Assembly (NCBI GenBank): GCA_028823235.1
Contig: JAPKBW010000014.1
Coordinates: forward strand, 1-64,000
DNA: 64,000 bases
Direction: 5' to 3'
From: Longimicrobiales bacterium
GTDB lineage: Bacteria; Gemmatimonadota; Gemmatimonadetes; Longimicrobiales; Gaopeijiaceae
The notes beneath the pieces are model-generated. The model was not told the DNA's origin, did not search any database, and was given only the letters and a program-made list of their open reading frames with translations. How positions within the stretch are numbered: the stretch's first letter is position 1; the number at the start of each line of letters is the position of its first letter. Below, piece by piece: positions 53,513 through 62,951 of the stretch. The position numbers and the translations under genes were made by a program.

Positions 53513-54511
53513 ATGCCTGCTGACAGCCACGTCGTCACGATTTCCCGGTTCTTGGTTGATGCCGAGCGTCGGCACCCTCAGGCGACCGGAGCCTTCACCC
53601 GTCTGCTTCACGACATCGCCCTCGCTGCTAAAGTGATTGGGCGTGAGGTGAATAAGGCGGGGCTGGTTGACATCCTCGGTTCGGCCGGCGACGAGAACGT
53701 CCATGGTGAGCTCGTTCAGAAGCTCGACGTGTTCGCGAACAACGTCATGTACCGGGCCCTCGATCATACGGGCCTCGTTGCCTGTATGGCCTCTGAGGAA
53801 AACGAGACCTTCATTCCGATTCCGGACAAATTCCCCTCCGGGGAGTACGTCGTTATCTACGATCCACTCGACGGATCGTCGAACATCGATGTGAATGTCT
53901 CGATTGGAACGATCTTCAGCATCCACCGGAAGATCTCGACGGGTGAGCGAGGCACGCTCGAAGATTGCCTCCAGCCGGGCAGGAGCCAGGTCGCCGCAGG
54001 ATATATCCTCTACGGCTCGTCCACGATGCTCGTATACACCACGGGGGCTGGCGTGCATGGCTTCACGCTCGACCCATCGATCGGCGAGTTCATTCTCAGC
54101 CATCCCGACATGAGGATGCCGGAGCCGCCTAAGAAGGTGTACTCGGTCAACGAGGCGTACTTCGCACGCTGGACGCGCGGTCAGCAGAAGCTCATGGTCC
54201 ACCTGAAGACGACGGGAGGCTTCGGTTCTCGGTACATCGGGTCGCTCGTCGCGGACTTCCATCGCACGCTGCTTCAGGGCGGCCTGTTTATGTACCCGGG
54301 AGAGTTGGAAAACCCGGTCGGGAAGCTGCGGCTCCAGTACGAGGCGTCGCCTATGGCGATGATCGCGGAGCAGGCGGGTGGACGGGCCAGCACCGGGACG
54401 ATGGACATCATGGATGTTCAGCCGGACTCACTGCATCAGCGCATACCGCTGTACCTGGGCTCCAAGTCGTTAGTCGATCTCGCCGACGAGATGCTCGCGG
54501 CCGAGTCCTAG
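53513..54511 (+). CDS. fbp: Fructose-1,6-bisphosphatase, class I
   Basis: Class I FBPase (332 aa) hydrolyses fructose-1,6-bisphosphate in gluconeogenesis. Metal and substrate sites are seen as [26 protein letters not shown] and the later [11 protein letters not shown]-type segment (here [14 protein letters not shown]), with [16 protein letters not shown] near the end. I start at ATG 53513, giving the usual length; a TTG 66 bases earlier is in frame, but adds residues outside the family. A good ribosome site is lacking. Its TAG stop overlaps the add stop on the other strand in a shared CTAG. Confidence 0.95.
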   Translation: MPADSHVVTISRFLVDAERRHPQATGAFTRLLHDIALAAKVIGREVNKAGLVDILGSAGDENVHGELVQKLDVFANNVMYRALDHTGLVACMASEENETFIPIPDKFPSGEYVVIYDPLDGSSNIDVNVSIGTIFSIHRKISTGERGTLEDCLQPGRSQVAAGYILYGSSTMLVYTTGAGVHGFTLDPSIGEFILSHPDMRMPEPPKKVYSVNEAYFARWTRGQQKLMVHLKTTGGFGSRYIGSLVADFHRTLLQGGLFMYPGELENPVGKLRLQYEASPMAMIAEQAGGRASTGTMDIMDVQPDSLHQRIPLYLGSKSLVDLADEMLAAES

Positions 54512-55545
54512 AGGGCCGCGGCCGCCCGGTCAAAGTCTTCCAGCAGTGTCATCCGTTCACGCGGAGTCACGAACGCGTGCTCGAACGCGGTTCGGGCAAG
54601 CCCGATGATTGCGGTTCGATCTAGTCCGAACGCTGAGGCCGCCGACGCATACTCATCCGAAAGATCAACGCCCGACATCAGTCGGTTGTCAGTCCCGAGT
54701 ACGACGGGAATCCCGTCCTGGACATACGATCGGACGGGATGTGCCGCTATGGAATCCGCAACGCGCGTTTGAACATTCGAAGTCAGACACACTTCGAGCG
54801 GAATGCCCTTCTTTCGTAGCTCGCCCTGCAGCGCCGGGTCTTCGTAAAGACGTGTGCCGTGGCCGATCCTGGACGCGTGTCCCAGCTCAAGGGCTTGCCG
54901 AATTGACGCCGCTCCGAATCCCTCGCCGGCGTGTATCGTGATCGGCAGCCCCATGGCGTGGGCATAGTCGAACGCCTCCTTGTGATCGGCCACCGGGTTT
55001 CCCGCCTCCGCTCCAGCGATATCGAAGCCGCACACCCCACGGTTCCTGAAGGCCACGGCCAGTTCCGCCACTTCGAGCGTATGCTCAGCGGTATGTGAAC
55101 GAAGCGCGCATACGATGAGCTGACTTCTCACTCGAGTGGACGCTCCTGCGGCCCGCTCGGCACGCCTCATTCCTCGAAGGGCGGCGTCGAGGACCTCCTC
55201 GGGGGCCAGTCCCATCTCGGTGTTGAGCAGCGGGCAGAACCGGACCTCGACGTAGCGGACCTGCTCACTCGCATGGTCGATCACGCATTCGTACGCGATG
55301 CGCTCGATAGCGTCGGCGTCCTGCATGATCGAGAGTGTTACGGCAAAGCGCTCTAGGTATTCCTCGAGACTGGCGGCGTCTGAAACCAGCATGTAGTCGG
55401 CCAGCGTTTCTGCAGTCCCCGCGGGCATCCCAACGTCTCGTTCCCGCGCGAGCTCCAGCATCGTCGCGGGTCGTATCGACCCGTCGAGATGCATGTGGAG
55501 TTCTGCCTTCGGAAGGCTCCGACAGAACTCGACTGTCGCCGTCAC
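54508..55545 (-). CDS. add: Adenosine deaminase
   Basis: A zinc enzyme (345 aa) deaminating adenosine or adenine to inosine or hypoxanthine, last gene of the purine operon. Metal site His17-Met-His19 in LHMHLDGS, then [19 protein letters not shown], and LTSNVQT and GTDNRLMSG toward the end, so all catalytic residues are present. The frame also allows a GTG at 55584, but that lies inside a perfect hairpin, so I use GTG 55545 just after it. It salvages purines while the upstream genes make them. Whether adenosine or adenine is the substrate is not clear from sequence. Confidence 0.9.
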   Translation of the reverse strand: MTATVEFCRSLPKAELHMHLDGSIRPATMLELARERDVGMPAGTAETLADYMLVSDAASLEEYLERFAVTLSIMQDADAIERIAYECVIDHASEQVRYVEVRFCPLLNTEMGLAPEEVLDAALRGMRRAERAAGASTRVRSQLIVCALRSHTAEHTLEVAELAVAFRNRGVCGFDIAGAEAGNPVADHKEAFDYAHAMGLPITIHAGEGFGAASIRQALELGHASRIGHGTRLYEDPALQGELRKKGIPLEVCLTSNVQTRVADSIAAHPVRSYVQDGIPVVLGTDNRLMSGVDLSDEYASAASAFGLDRTAIIGLARTAFEHAFVTPRERMTLLEDFDRAAAAL

Positions 55546-55560
55546 GCTAGCATGGCCCCG

Positions 55561-55589
55561 GTGGGGTGATCCGACCCTAATCACCCCAC
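55561..55589 (-). promoter_or_regulatory. 10-bp perfect hairpin between purF and add
   Basis: GTGGGGTGAT (55561-55570) and ATCACCCCAC (55580-55589) pair perfectly over a 9-base loop, in the 46-base gap between the purF stop and the add start. No T run follows on the minus strand, so it is not a standard terminator. It could stabilise the upstream mRNA or tune add translation. Confidence 0.5.
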
Positions 55590-55591
55590 GG

Positions 55592-57058
55592 CTAGAGACC
55601 TAAGGTCGGTCCTTCTGCCGACGCTAGTCCCATTTCGACATCAACTAGGGGAGCAGGATAGTCTCCGGAGAAGCACGCCGTACAGTAGGGGCCGGCTTCC
55701 TCGACCGCGTCCACCATCCCTTCGAGTGAGAGGTAGCCCAGGGAGTCCACTGCGAGTTGTCCAGCGATTTCTGGGACCCCGAGACGCGAGGCGATCAGTT
55801 CCGCCTTCGTTGGCATGTCGATGCCGTAGAAGCAGGGATGTCGCACCGGGGGGCTCCCGATTCGGAAATGCACTTCGGCAGCGCCCACTCCTCGCAGCAT
55901 GCGGACGAGACTTCGAACCGTAGTCCCACGCACGAGCGAATCGTCGACAACGACCACGCGTTTGCCGGCAAGTACTTCACGGACGGGGTTGTACTTCATT
56001 CGTGCACCAAAATCTCGGTCTTTCTGGTCCGGCTTGATAAAGGTGCGGCCGACGTAATGATTTCTGAGTAGGCCCAGTTCGAACGGAATACCACTTTCTT
56101 CGGCGTATCCGAGCGCCGCGGAGTTTGCGCTGTCAGGAACCGAAATGATTGCATCGGCCTCGACCGGGTGCTCTTTGGCGAGTTGCCGTCCAAAGGCACG
56201 GCGGGCTCGGTCCACGCTGACGCCCCACAAACGAGAGTCCGGGCGCGCGAAGTACACGAGCTCGAAGATGCATGGTGAAGGGCGTGGGGCTTCTGCGAGA
56301 GATGCGACCTTCTCGACGTCTCCACCCCGCACACGAATCACCTCGCCGGGCTCGAGATCTCGCACATACTCGGCGCCGAGTATGTCCAGCGCGCAGGTCT
56401 CTGAGACGACGACGTGTCCGCCATCCTTCTTCCCGAGAATGAGGGGACGGAAGCCCCTCGGGTCGCGGGCCGCATAGATGGTGTCATCAACCGCGACGGC
56501 CACTGAGAAGGCGCCTTCAAGGTGCCCAAGAGCGTCGACGATTTGGCTATCAACCGTGTCCTTGCGGGACTTCGCGATCAGATGGACCAGCGTCTCCGAA
56601 TCAGAAGACGATCGGAAGATCGCTCCTTCATTGACGAGTCGAGTCCGCAGCGCGATCTGATTAGTCAGGTTGCCGTTGTGCGCCAAGGCCAGATCACCGC
56701 GCGCGTATCGCGCAGTGATTGGCTGGATGTTGGCGACGTTGCTTCCCCCTGCCGTCGAGTAGCGCACATGTCCCACGGCTGTCCGGCCGTTGAGCCTGGC
56801 CAGCGCTTCGGGTCGAAAGATCTCCGAGACAAGTCCTCCACCCTTGTGAATGTGGGATGTCTCGCCATCGAATGAGACGATGCCGCCAGCCTCCTGACCG
56901 CGATGCTGTAGCGCATACATCGCGAGGAAGGCTTGCTCGGCCGCACCATCGATTCCGCTGATGGCGACCACGCCGCATTCGTCATGCGGCCGGTCGTCGA
57001 GTTCGTAGGTCTCGAAAGGGTCGTTCGATGTCACGACAGGCAACTCGCGCTCAGGCAT
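55592..57058 (-). CDS. purF: Amidophosphoribosyltransferase PurF
   Basis: PurF (488 aa) starts purine synthesis, making phosphoribosylamine from PRPP and glutamine. A 27-residue propeptide is followed by the catalytic Cys28 in DECGVV, exposed after processing, as in the Bacillus-type enzyme. Glutaminase features include LQHRGQEAGG and HNGNLTN; the PRPP loop is VVVDDSLVRGTT. The C-terminal YCTACFSGDYP motif carries cysteines of the Fe-S-containing type. ATG 57058 is 5 bases after the purL stop; a longer frame upstream overlaps purL and is not needed. Confidence 0.96.
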   Translation of the reverse strand: MPERELPVVTSNDPFETYELDDRPHDECGVVAISGIDGAAEQAFLAMYALQHRGQEAGGIVSFDGETSHIHKGGGLVSEIFRPEALARLNGRTAVGHVRYSTAGGSNVANIQPITARYARGDLALAHNGNLTNQIALRTRLVNEGAIFRSSSDSETLVHLIAKSRKDTVDSQIVDALGHLEGAFSVAVAVDDTIYAARDPRGFRPLILGKKDGGHVVVSETCALDILGAEYVRDLEPGEVIRVRGGDVEKVASLAEAPRPSPCIFELVYFARPDSRLWGVSVDRARRAFGRQLAKEHPVEADAIISVPDSANSAALGYAEESGIPFELGLLRNHYVGRTFIKPDQKDRDFGARMKYNPVREVLAGKRVVVVDDSLVRGTTVRSLVRMLRGVGAAEVHFRIGSPPVRHPCFYGIDMPTKAELIASRLGVPEIAGQLAVDSLGYLSLEGMVDAVEEAGPYCTACFSGDYPAPLVDVEMGLASAEGPTLGL

Positions 57059-57063
57059 GTGCC

Positions 57064-59364
57064 TTAGGCTCCAGAATCCGACGAGGTGTTCATGATGTTG
57101 GGAATAGCGTCGAAATAAGCACGGGCAATGTCCGTCATTGAGCACGAGACAACACCGTCCCTGACGTGGAGCGAGAATCCACTCTCCGCCTCGCAGACGG
57201 TGCCCAGACGTTTGGCTGGGACCGCGTGTATTCCGGCGATCCGGAGCACTTCGTCGGTCTTGGCCGGGTCGCACGAGACGATGATCCGGCCATGTGACTC
57301 ACCGAAGAGGCTGACCACCGGGCGAAGATCCTCGTCGAGTGACGCCTCGAGGCCGAACGGCTCCCCACCGTTACCCAGCGCACACTCTGCGAGCGCGCTT
57401 GCGAGTCCGCCCTCGGAACAGTCATGTGCAGAATTGAGCACTTCTTGATCGATCATTTTGAGTACCGCGCGCTGGAGCATGCGTTCGCCGTCGAGATCTA
57501 CGGACGGTGGCACTCCTGCCACGAGGTCTGCGGTCACGTAGAGGTACTCTGAGCCACCGATCTCGCCAGTATTCACACCAAGCAGGACGATGTCGTCACC
57601 GGCTGTCTGGAAGGGCTGACGCATGATCTTCGAGACGTCGTCGATGACACCTACCATTCCGATAACGGGTGTGGGATAAATCGCCTGACCGTCGGTCTCG
57701 TTGAAGAGCGAGACGTTTCCGCCGGTCACGGGTGTCTCAAAAGCGCTGCACGCCTCACTCATGCCCTGAACCGCCTCGCGGAGCTGATAGTAAATGTGCG
57801 CCTTGAGCGGGTTTCCAAAATTCAGATTGTTTGTGATCGCCGTCGGCGTGGCCCCGACGCACACCAGATTCCGTGCGGCCTCGGCAACCGCCGCCATCGC
57901 GCCGGTCCTTGGCTCGAGATAGACGAAGCGACCGTTGCAGTCAGTCGTGGCGGCCACCGCGCGGTTCGTACCTCTTATGCGGATGACCCCGGAGTCTCCA
58001 CCTGGTCGAACGGCAGTCGCGGTCCGCACAGTCGTGTCGTACTGATGGTAGATCCACTGCTTCGACGCGACGTTCGGTGACCCGATCAGCAGCAGGAATC
58101 TCTTGCTCAGGTCTCCTCCCGGGATCAGGTGCTCGCTGAGGTCCATCTCACGAAGGGCTTTGATCTCCGCCGACTCGACTCCCTCTCGCTCGTACGTTGG
58201 GCATCCGTCGGTGAGGGGCAGAGCAGGGATATCCGCAACGACCTTACCGTTTTCCATGACCCGGAACATGCCGTCGTCCGTGACTCGCCCGATGACCGCG
58301 GCCTCAAGTTCCCACTTCTCGAGAATTCGATGCACTTCGGCCTCCTGGCCAACGTGCGCGACCACGAGCATCCGCTCTTGGGACTCCGAAAGAAGAATCT
58401 CGTACGGCGTCATTCCCACTTCGCGGATCGGAACGTCCGTCATCTCCATCTCGATGCCACTTCCGCCTCGTCCGGCCATTTCCGAAGCCGACGACGTGAT
58501 GCCGGCGGCTCCCATGTCCTGGATCCCGGAGATGGCCCCGCTCGCGATCAGCTCGAGCGAGGCTTCGAGAAGTAGCTTTTCGGTGAACGGATCTCCGACC
58601 TGAACCTGGGGACGACTCGATTCATCCGAGTCCTCGCTGAGTTCCTCGCTCGCGAATGTGGCGCCGTGGATTCCGTCACGCCCTGTACGAGCACCGACGG
58701 CCATGATCGGGCTTCCTGTCCCGGAAGCCGAGGCTGTAATCAGCTCGTCGTGCTTCATCAGGCCTAGGCACATCGCGTTGACGATCGGGTTGCCCTCGTA
58801 CCCTCGGTCGAAGGCGACTTCTCCGCCGATGTTCGGCACACCGATGCAGTTGCCATAGTCTCCGACACCGCTCACGACCCCACTGAAGAGGTAGCGGACG
58901 CGTCCACTGTCCAGATCTCCGAATCGGAGCGAATCCAACACTGCGACGGGGCGCGCTCCCATCGTGAAGATGTCCCTGAGGATCCCGCCGACGCCGGTGG
59001 CCGCGCCCTGATAGGGCTCGACTGCAGACGGGTGATTGTGCGACTCGATCTTGAAGGCTAGAGCGTACCCGTCGCCAACGTCGATGACACCCGCGTTCTC
59101 ACCGGGCCCCTGGATGACCCATGGAGCCTTGGTCGGAAGGGTACTCAGAAGTCGCTTGGAGTTCTTGTAGCCGCAGTGTTCGGACCACATCGCACTGAAC
59201 ACGCCTAGCTCGGTGAAAGTCGGGGTGCGGCCCATGATCGCTAGGACCTTCTCGTATTCACTCTCGGAGAGGCCGTGGTCGGCGACGACCTCAGCAGTGA
59301 TCTCTGGGTCGCCGTCGCGGGGAGGGACCGATGTGGCCGGGGCATTGCCGTCGGCTTGGCTCAC
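57064..59364 (-). CDS. purL: Phosphoribosylformylglycinamidine synthase subunit PurL
   Basis: PurL (766 aa) is the small-type synthetase subunit that, with PurQ and PurS, converts FGAR to FGAM. It has the N-terminal linker domain and [41 protein letters not shown], the ATP-binding [15 protein letters not shown] and the repeat half with [12 protein letters not shown] and NNLNFGNP. The short length requires separate PurQ and PurS, both encoded just upstream. GTG 59364 is the start; no ATG precedes it in frame. Confidence 0.96.
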   Translation of the reverse strand: MSQADGNAPATSVPPRDGDPEITAEVVADHGLSESEYEKVLAIMGRTPTFTELGVFSAMWSEHCGYKNSKRLLSTLPTKAPWVIQGPGENAGVIDVGDGYALAFKIESHNHPSAVEPYQGAATGVGGILRDIFTMGARPVAVLDSLRFGDLDSGRVRYLFSGVVSGVGDYGNCIGVPNIGGEVAFDRGYEGNPIVNAMCLGLMKHDELITASASGTGSPIMAVGARTGRDGIHGATFASEELSEDSDESSRPQVQVGDPFTEKLLLEASLELIASGAISGIQDMGAAGITSSASEMAGRGGSGIEMEMTDVPIREVGMTPYEILLSESQERMLVVAHVGQEAEVHRILEKWELEAAVIGRVTDDGMFRVMENGKVVADIPALPLTDGCPTYEREGVESAEIKALREMDLSEHLIPGGDLSKRFLLLIGSPNVASKQWIYHQYDTTVRTATAVRPGGDSGVIRIRGTNRAVAATTDCNGRFVYLEPRTGAMAAVAEAARNLVCVGATPTAITNNLNFGNPLKAHIYYQLREAVQGMSEACSAFETPVTGGNVSLFNETDGQAIYPTPVIGMVGVIDDVSKIMRQPFQTAGDDIVLLGVNTGEIGGSEYLYVTADLVAGVPPSVDLDGERMLQRAVLKMIDQEVLNSAHDCSEGGLASALAECALGNGGEPFGLEASLDEDLRPVVSLFGESHGRIIVSCDPAKTDEVLRIAGIHAVPAKRLGTVCEAESGFSLHVRDGVVSCSMTDIARAYFDAIPNIMNTSSDSGA

Positions 59365-59412
59365 GGTAGTACGCTCGATTGTAGAGTGTTCATGATGTGT
59401 GTGTCGATCGAT

Positions 59413-60108
59413 TCACGTGGCTGCCGGGAGACCGGACATCATCGAGGTAAAGAGTCCAATCCCGTCGGTGGAGCCGAGAAGCTCTTCCATGGCGCGCTCG
59501 GGGTGGGGCATCATTCCCAGGACGTTGCCGCCCTCGTTCGTAATGCCCGCGATGTTGTGCCACGAGCCGTTCGGATTCGCGTCATCCGACGGCTCTCCCC
59601 GTGCGTCGACGTAGCGGAAGATGATCCGACCCTGAGCCTCCAGGACCTGGAGCGTGGTCCTATCCGCTTCGTAGTTCCCCTCGCCGTGCGCGATGGGGAT
59701 GCGGAGCGTCTGACCAGATGTGTAGTCACTCGTGAACAGCGTGTCGGGGCGCTCAACGCGAAGTATGACATCGTGGCTGGCAAAACGAAGGATATCGTTT
59801 CGTACCAGCGCGCCAGGCAGGAGACCGGCTTCGCACAGGATCTGGAAGCCATTGCAGATGCCGAGGACGGGGCCTCCGGCGTTCGCGAAAGGAACCACGT
59901 CCTCCATGATCGGGCTCATGCGGGCGATTGCACCTGCGCGCAGGTAATCTCCGTACGAAAATCCACCAGGCAGCAGGACTGCATCGTACTCGGATAGGCC
60001 GCGCTCCCGGTGCCAGACAAACGTAGGATCTCCGCCGACCTGCTGCACCGCTTTGTAAAGATCGTAATCGCAGTTTGAGCCCGGAAAGGTGACGACCGCG
60101 ACCTTCAT
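59413..60108 (-). CDS. purQ: Phosphoribosylformylglycinamidine synthase subunit PurQ
   Basis: PurQ (231 aa) is the class I glutamine amidotransferase that feeds ammonia to PurL. The N-terminus [18 protein letters not shown] is typical; the nucleophile elbow is [15 protein letters not shown] with its Cys; the His/Glu pair lies in [11 protein letters not shown]. The reading start ATG 60108 overlaps the purS stop (ATGA). The frame is open for 58 more codons upstream, but there it is antisense-like noise over purS. A gap of 48 bases precedes purL. Confidence 0.96.
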   Translation of the reverse strand: MKVAVVTFPGSNCDYDLYKAVQQVGGDPTFVWHRERGLSEYDAVLLPGGFSYGDYLRAGAIARMSPIMEDVVPFANAGGPVLGICNGFQILCEAGLLPGALVRNDILRFASHDVILRVERPDTLFTSDYTSGQTLRIPIAHGEGNYEADRTTLQVLEAQGRIIFRYVDARGEPSDDANPNGSWHNIAGITNEGGNVLGMMPHPERAMEELLGSTDGIGLFTSMMSGLPAAT

Positions 60109-60377
60109 GCCCCTGAGCCTTCCAGTTTGCCAACCATCGCCACCTCGTAGTCCTCGGTGACCGGGTTCGCCAGAAGCTTTCGGCACATCGCCTCGGCGGC
60201 CTCCATGGCGGCAGCTTCGGAGTCGGAATCGATGTCGATGTAAATGGCCTTCCCGACACGGACGTCCTGGACGCCATCCCATCCCAGCGAATTTAGAGAG
60301 TGATGAATGGCCTTGCCCTGTGGGTCGAGAAGTCCGGGGCGGGGTTTGATGCGGACTTCGAGACGGTACTGGCTCAA
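60105..60377 (-). CDS. purS: Phosphoribosylformylglycinamidine synthase subunit PurS
   Basis: PurS (90 aa) is the small bridging subunit that joins PurQ to PurL. It reads [20 protein letters not shown], then [20 protein letters not shown], as in the family. It starts with TTG at 60377, with GGAGG 8 bases upstream, overlapping the pssA stop (TTGA), and ends overlapping purQ. All three subunits of the complex are thus made from adjacent, coupled genes. Confidence 0.95.
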   Translation of the reverse strand: MSQYRLEVRIKPRPGLLDPQGKAIHHSLNSLGWDGVQDVRVGKAIYIDIDSDSEAAAMEAAEAMCRKLLANPVTEDYEVAMVGKLEGSGA

Positions 60378-61333
60378 GCTGGTTCCTCCAGACCCTGGTC
60401 GGGGTCGGTGTCTATGTGATCTTGATTGATTCGCAGGTGAATGTCGTTCGCGTTGCGGGGGCCAAGGTCCCCGTAGTCCATGTCACGCACTTCTGCACTG
60501 GCCTCGGCCTCGTCCACGGCGAGAAGTGGATCGCCTTTCGGTGGGCGGTCCAGGAATCCGAGGAGGACGGACTTCACGAGTCCCCACATGACGTAGAGCA
60601 GAAGAGACGTGAAGAAGTAGTACTGTGGCACAGCCACGGCGAGAAAGACGCCACCGAATACGACGACCGTGTTGCTGATACCCCGTGGGGAGCGCAGCCC
60701 GATCTTGGGCATTTTTGCGTATGGGACGTGGCTTACCAGCAGGACCCCGAGCAAGACCATCCCGATTCCGGCGATCTGCTGCCAAGGGAAGTCTGAGACG
60801 TAGCTGGCGTACCAGCCGGTCTGGCTGAAGGGGTAGTACGAAGCCAGGAGTATCCCGGAAGCCGGGGAAGGGAGCCCGTGGAAGTACCGTTTCGCTTCGC
60901 TGTCCTGCTCGATGTTGAAGCGGGCGAGACGAACGACGACCGCAGCCACATAGGCGAAAGAGAGCATCCAGCTCCACTGTGTGTCCGCGAAGAAGAGCGC
61001 GAACATGATGTAGCCGGGGGCCACACCGAAGGAGATCGCGTCGACCAGTGAATCCAGCTCGGCGCCGAAATCCGATCCGGTCTTCGTGAAACGGGCGACC
61101 CTGCCATCCAGAACATCCAGGACCCCCGCGAAGACGATGCACCAACCTGCCCACATGAAGTCGCCGCGGGATGCCGATACGATCGCGTAGATCCCGAAGA
61201 ACAAGTTGCCGAGCGTAAACGCCGAGGGCAGGATGATCACTCCTCGCTGGAGCGTCTCTTTGCGCGGAACGCGAGGAGTGCGACGACTTCGGCCCGGGGG
61301 GGCATCATTGGAGGGTTGTTTTTGACGAGCCAT
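60374..61333 (-). CDS. pssA: CDP-diacylglycerol:serine O-phosphatidyltransferase
   Basis: An integral-membrane CDP-alcohol phosphatidyltransferase (319 aa) that makes phosphatidylserine from CDP-diacylglycerol and serine. The family signature is complete: DGRVARF, eight residues, then GAELDSLVD (DGxxAR-x8-Gx3Dx3D). About seven membrane helices follow a basic N-terminus; the C-terminal 40 residues are charged and longer than in many homologues. ATG 61333 shares a base with the psd stop (TGATG). It lies inside the purine operon, after psd, so the two steps to phosphatidylethanolamine are coupled. Confidence 0.93.
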   Translation of the reverse strand: MARQKQPSNDAPPGRSRRTPRVPRKETLQRGVIILPSAFTLGNLFFGIYAIVSASRGDFMWAGWCIVFAGVLDVLDGRVARFTKTGSDFGAELDSLVDAISFGVAPGYIMFALFFADTQWSWMLSFAYVAAVVVRLARFNIEQDSEAKRYFHGLPSPASGILLASYYPFSQTGWYASYVSDFPWQQIAGIGMVLLGVLLVSHVPYAKMPKIGLRSPRGISNTVVVFGGVFLAVAVPQYYFFTSLLLYVMWGLVKSVLLGFLDRPPKGDPLLAVDEAEASAEVRDMDYGDLGPRNANDIHLRINQDHIDTDPDQGLEEPA

Positions 61334-62013
61334 CAGTCCGAGGCCGCCTTCTGTCGGGCGATCGCGCTGGCGCCCACGGTGACGCGGTCCCCGACGGAGC
61401 ACAGGATCTCCCAGTGCATCGGCAGAAAGAGGTCGACTCTGGAACCGAAGCGGATGAGGCCGAACCGTCGCCCACGCTGGACCTGGTCGCCCTCTGCCGG
61501 ATCGGTAATGATGCGACGAGCCACCAGCCCCGCAATCTGCCGTACGAGCAGCTTCCCGTAATCCGTCACGATACCCAATGACGCCATCTCGTTGTCCTCG
61601 GACGCTTTGTCCGCCCACGCCACCGCATAGGCGCCCGGGCGGTACACCTTCTGCTCGACTGTTCCCGTCACTGGAGAACGCTGAACGTGGACGTCGAAGA
61701 CGCTCAGGAAGATCGAAATTTTCTTCGCGGGACCATCAATGAAGGTGGTCTCTTCCACGTCTTCGATCCGGATGATTTTGCCTTGACCCGGGGAGACCAC
61801 CAGTGTTCCGTCGTCCGGGAGTGCCGGCTCAGGATCCCGGAAGAACCAGAGTACGAAAATCGCCAGGGCCGACGCCGTCCAGGCCAATGTGGTCAAGGCC
61901 ATGACCGGGAGGCCATCAGCCCCGGCCACGCCCATTATCAGGGTTGTCCAGCAGGTGCCCGCGAGAAGCCCCCCCGCAATTGCGAATGGGTATCCCTCCC
62001 GGGCAATCTTCAC
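61333..62013 (-). CDS. psd: Phosphatidylserine decarboxylase (short, archaeal/PSD-A type)
   Basis: A 226-residue phosphatidylserine decarboxylase that forms phosphatidylethanolamine. Two membrane helices at the N-terminus lead to the catalytic domain with WFFRDPEPALP, FLSVFDVHVQRSPVTG and the self-cleavage site Gly190-Ser191 (RFGSRVDLFLP), which produces the pyruvoyl group. This is the short form lacking the LGST motif of the longer enzyme. GTG 62013 overlaps the purC stop (GTGA). Its substrate is the product of pssA. Confidence 0.94.
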   Translation of the reverse strand: MKIAREGYPFAIAGGLLAGTCWTTLIMGVAGADGLPVMALTTLAWTASALAIFVLWFFRDPEPALPDDGTLVVSPGQGKIIRIEDVEETTFIDGPAKKISIFLSVFDVHVQRSPVTGTVEQKVYRPGAYAVAWADKASEDNEMASLGIVTDYGKLLVRQIAGLVARRIITDPAEGDQVQRGRRFGLIRFGSRVDLFLPMHWEILCSVGDRVTVGASAIARQKAASD

Positions 62014-62951
62014 CGATCGTTCCCGAACAGGGGCGGTACGTAGTCACTCAAGGCGGTGCCCGTCAGTCGCTCGAAGACGTCGGTGTACCGATCGGAAGCG
62101 GTTTTGACGACTTCGGCCGGCAGATCTGGCGGCGGTGGATTCTTGTCCCAGTCCAGAGTCTCGAGCCAGTCGCGGATCGGCTGTTTGTCCAGCGAGGGCT
62201 GTCCTCGGCCGATGCCGTAGCTCTCCTTTGGCCAGAAACGCGAGGAATCTGGCGTAAGCACTTCGTCGATTAGGAGGAGTTCACCGTTCTTGTGACCGAA
62301 CTCGAACTTCGTGTCGGCGAGAATGATGTCGCTCTGTTCGGCTACATCCCTGCCATAGCCGTAGATCTCGATCGACAGATCGCGGAGTCGGTTGGACAGC
62401 TCCTCTCCGAGAATTTCCTTCGTCTGACTGAAGGTGATGTTCTCATCGTGCTCACCGACCTGAGCCTTCGTCGCGGGCGAGAAGATGGCCGGGTCGAGGC
62501 GTTGACTTTCCTGGAGGCCTTCAGGTAGAGCTTCCGACGCCAGGGTTCCGCTCTCCCCGTATTCCTTCCAGGCTGAACCCGAGATGTATCCGCGGACCAC
62601 GCACTCGACCAGAACCGGATCCGTACGGTGCACGAGCATCGCCCGTCGAGCCCATGCGTCACGTGACTCCGCGAGGTGTGGATACCGGGCGATGATCCGG
62701 TCGGGGTCGACCGCGATAAGGTGATGGGCGAGTCGGTCGTCCAACTGCTCCAGCCACCATGCGGTGATCAGATTCAGTACCTCGCCCTTGTGAGGGACCG
62801 GCTGAGGTAGGACAACATCGAAGGCGCTTACTCGGTCGCTCGTGACCATGAGTAGCGTTTCGGCATCGACCTCATAGACGTCGCGGACCTTCCCGCGGTG
62901 CAGGAGCGTAAGGCCGAGTTCCGAGCTGTGGACGGTTTTTTGATCAGACAT
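62010..62951 (-). CDS. purC: Phosphoribosylaminoimidazole-succinocarboxamide synthase PurC
   Basis: SAICAR synthetase (313 aa) joins aspartate to CAIR with ATP. The N-terminal [22 protein letters not shown] and [19 protein letters not shown], the core [18 protein letters not shown] and [29 protein letters not shown] are diagnostic. It is the longer form seen in yeast and many bacteria. ATG 62951 lies inside the end of purB (8-base overlap), and the stop overlaps psd. Purine and phospholipid genes are joined at this junction. Confidence 0.96.
   Translation of the reverse strand: MSDQKTVHSSELGLTLLHRGKVRDVYEVDAETLLMVTSDRVSAFDVVLPQPVPHKGEVLNLITAWWLEQLDDRLAHHLIAVDPDRIIARYPHLAESRDAWARRAMLVHRTDPVLVECVVRGYISGSAWKEYGESGTLASEALPEGLQESQRLDPAIFSPATKAQVGEHDENITFSQTKEILGEELSNRLRDLSIEIYGYGRDVAEQSDIILADTKFEFGHKNGELLLIDEVLTPDSSRFWPKESYGIGRGQPSLDKQPIRDWLETLDWDKNPPPPDLPAEVVKTASDRYTDVFERLTGTALSDYVPPLFGNDR

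Noticed and set aside
57064-59364. Full-length (fused) PurL
   Set aside because: The protein is only 766 residues and purS and purQ are separate genes, so it is the small-type PurL.
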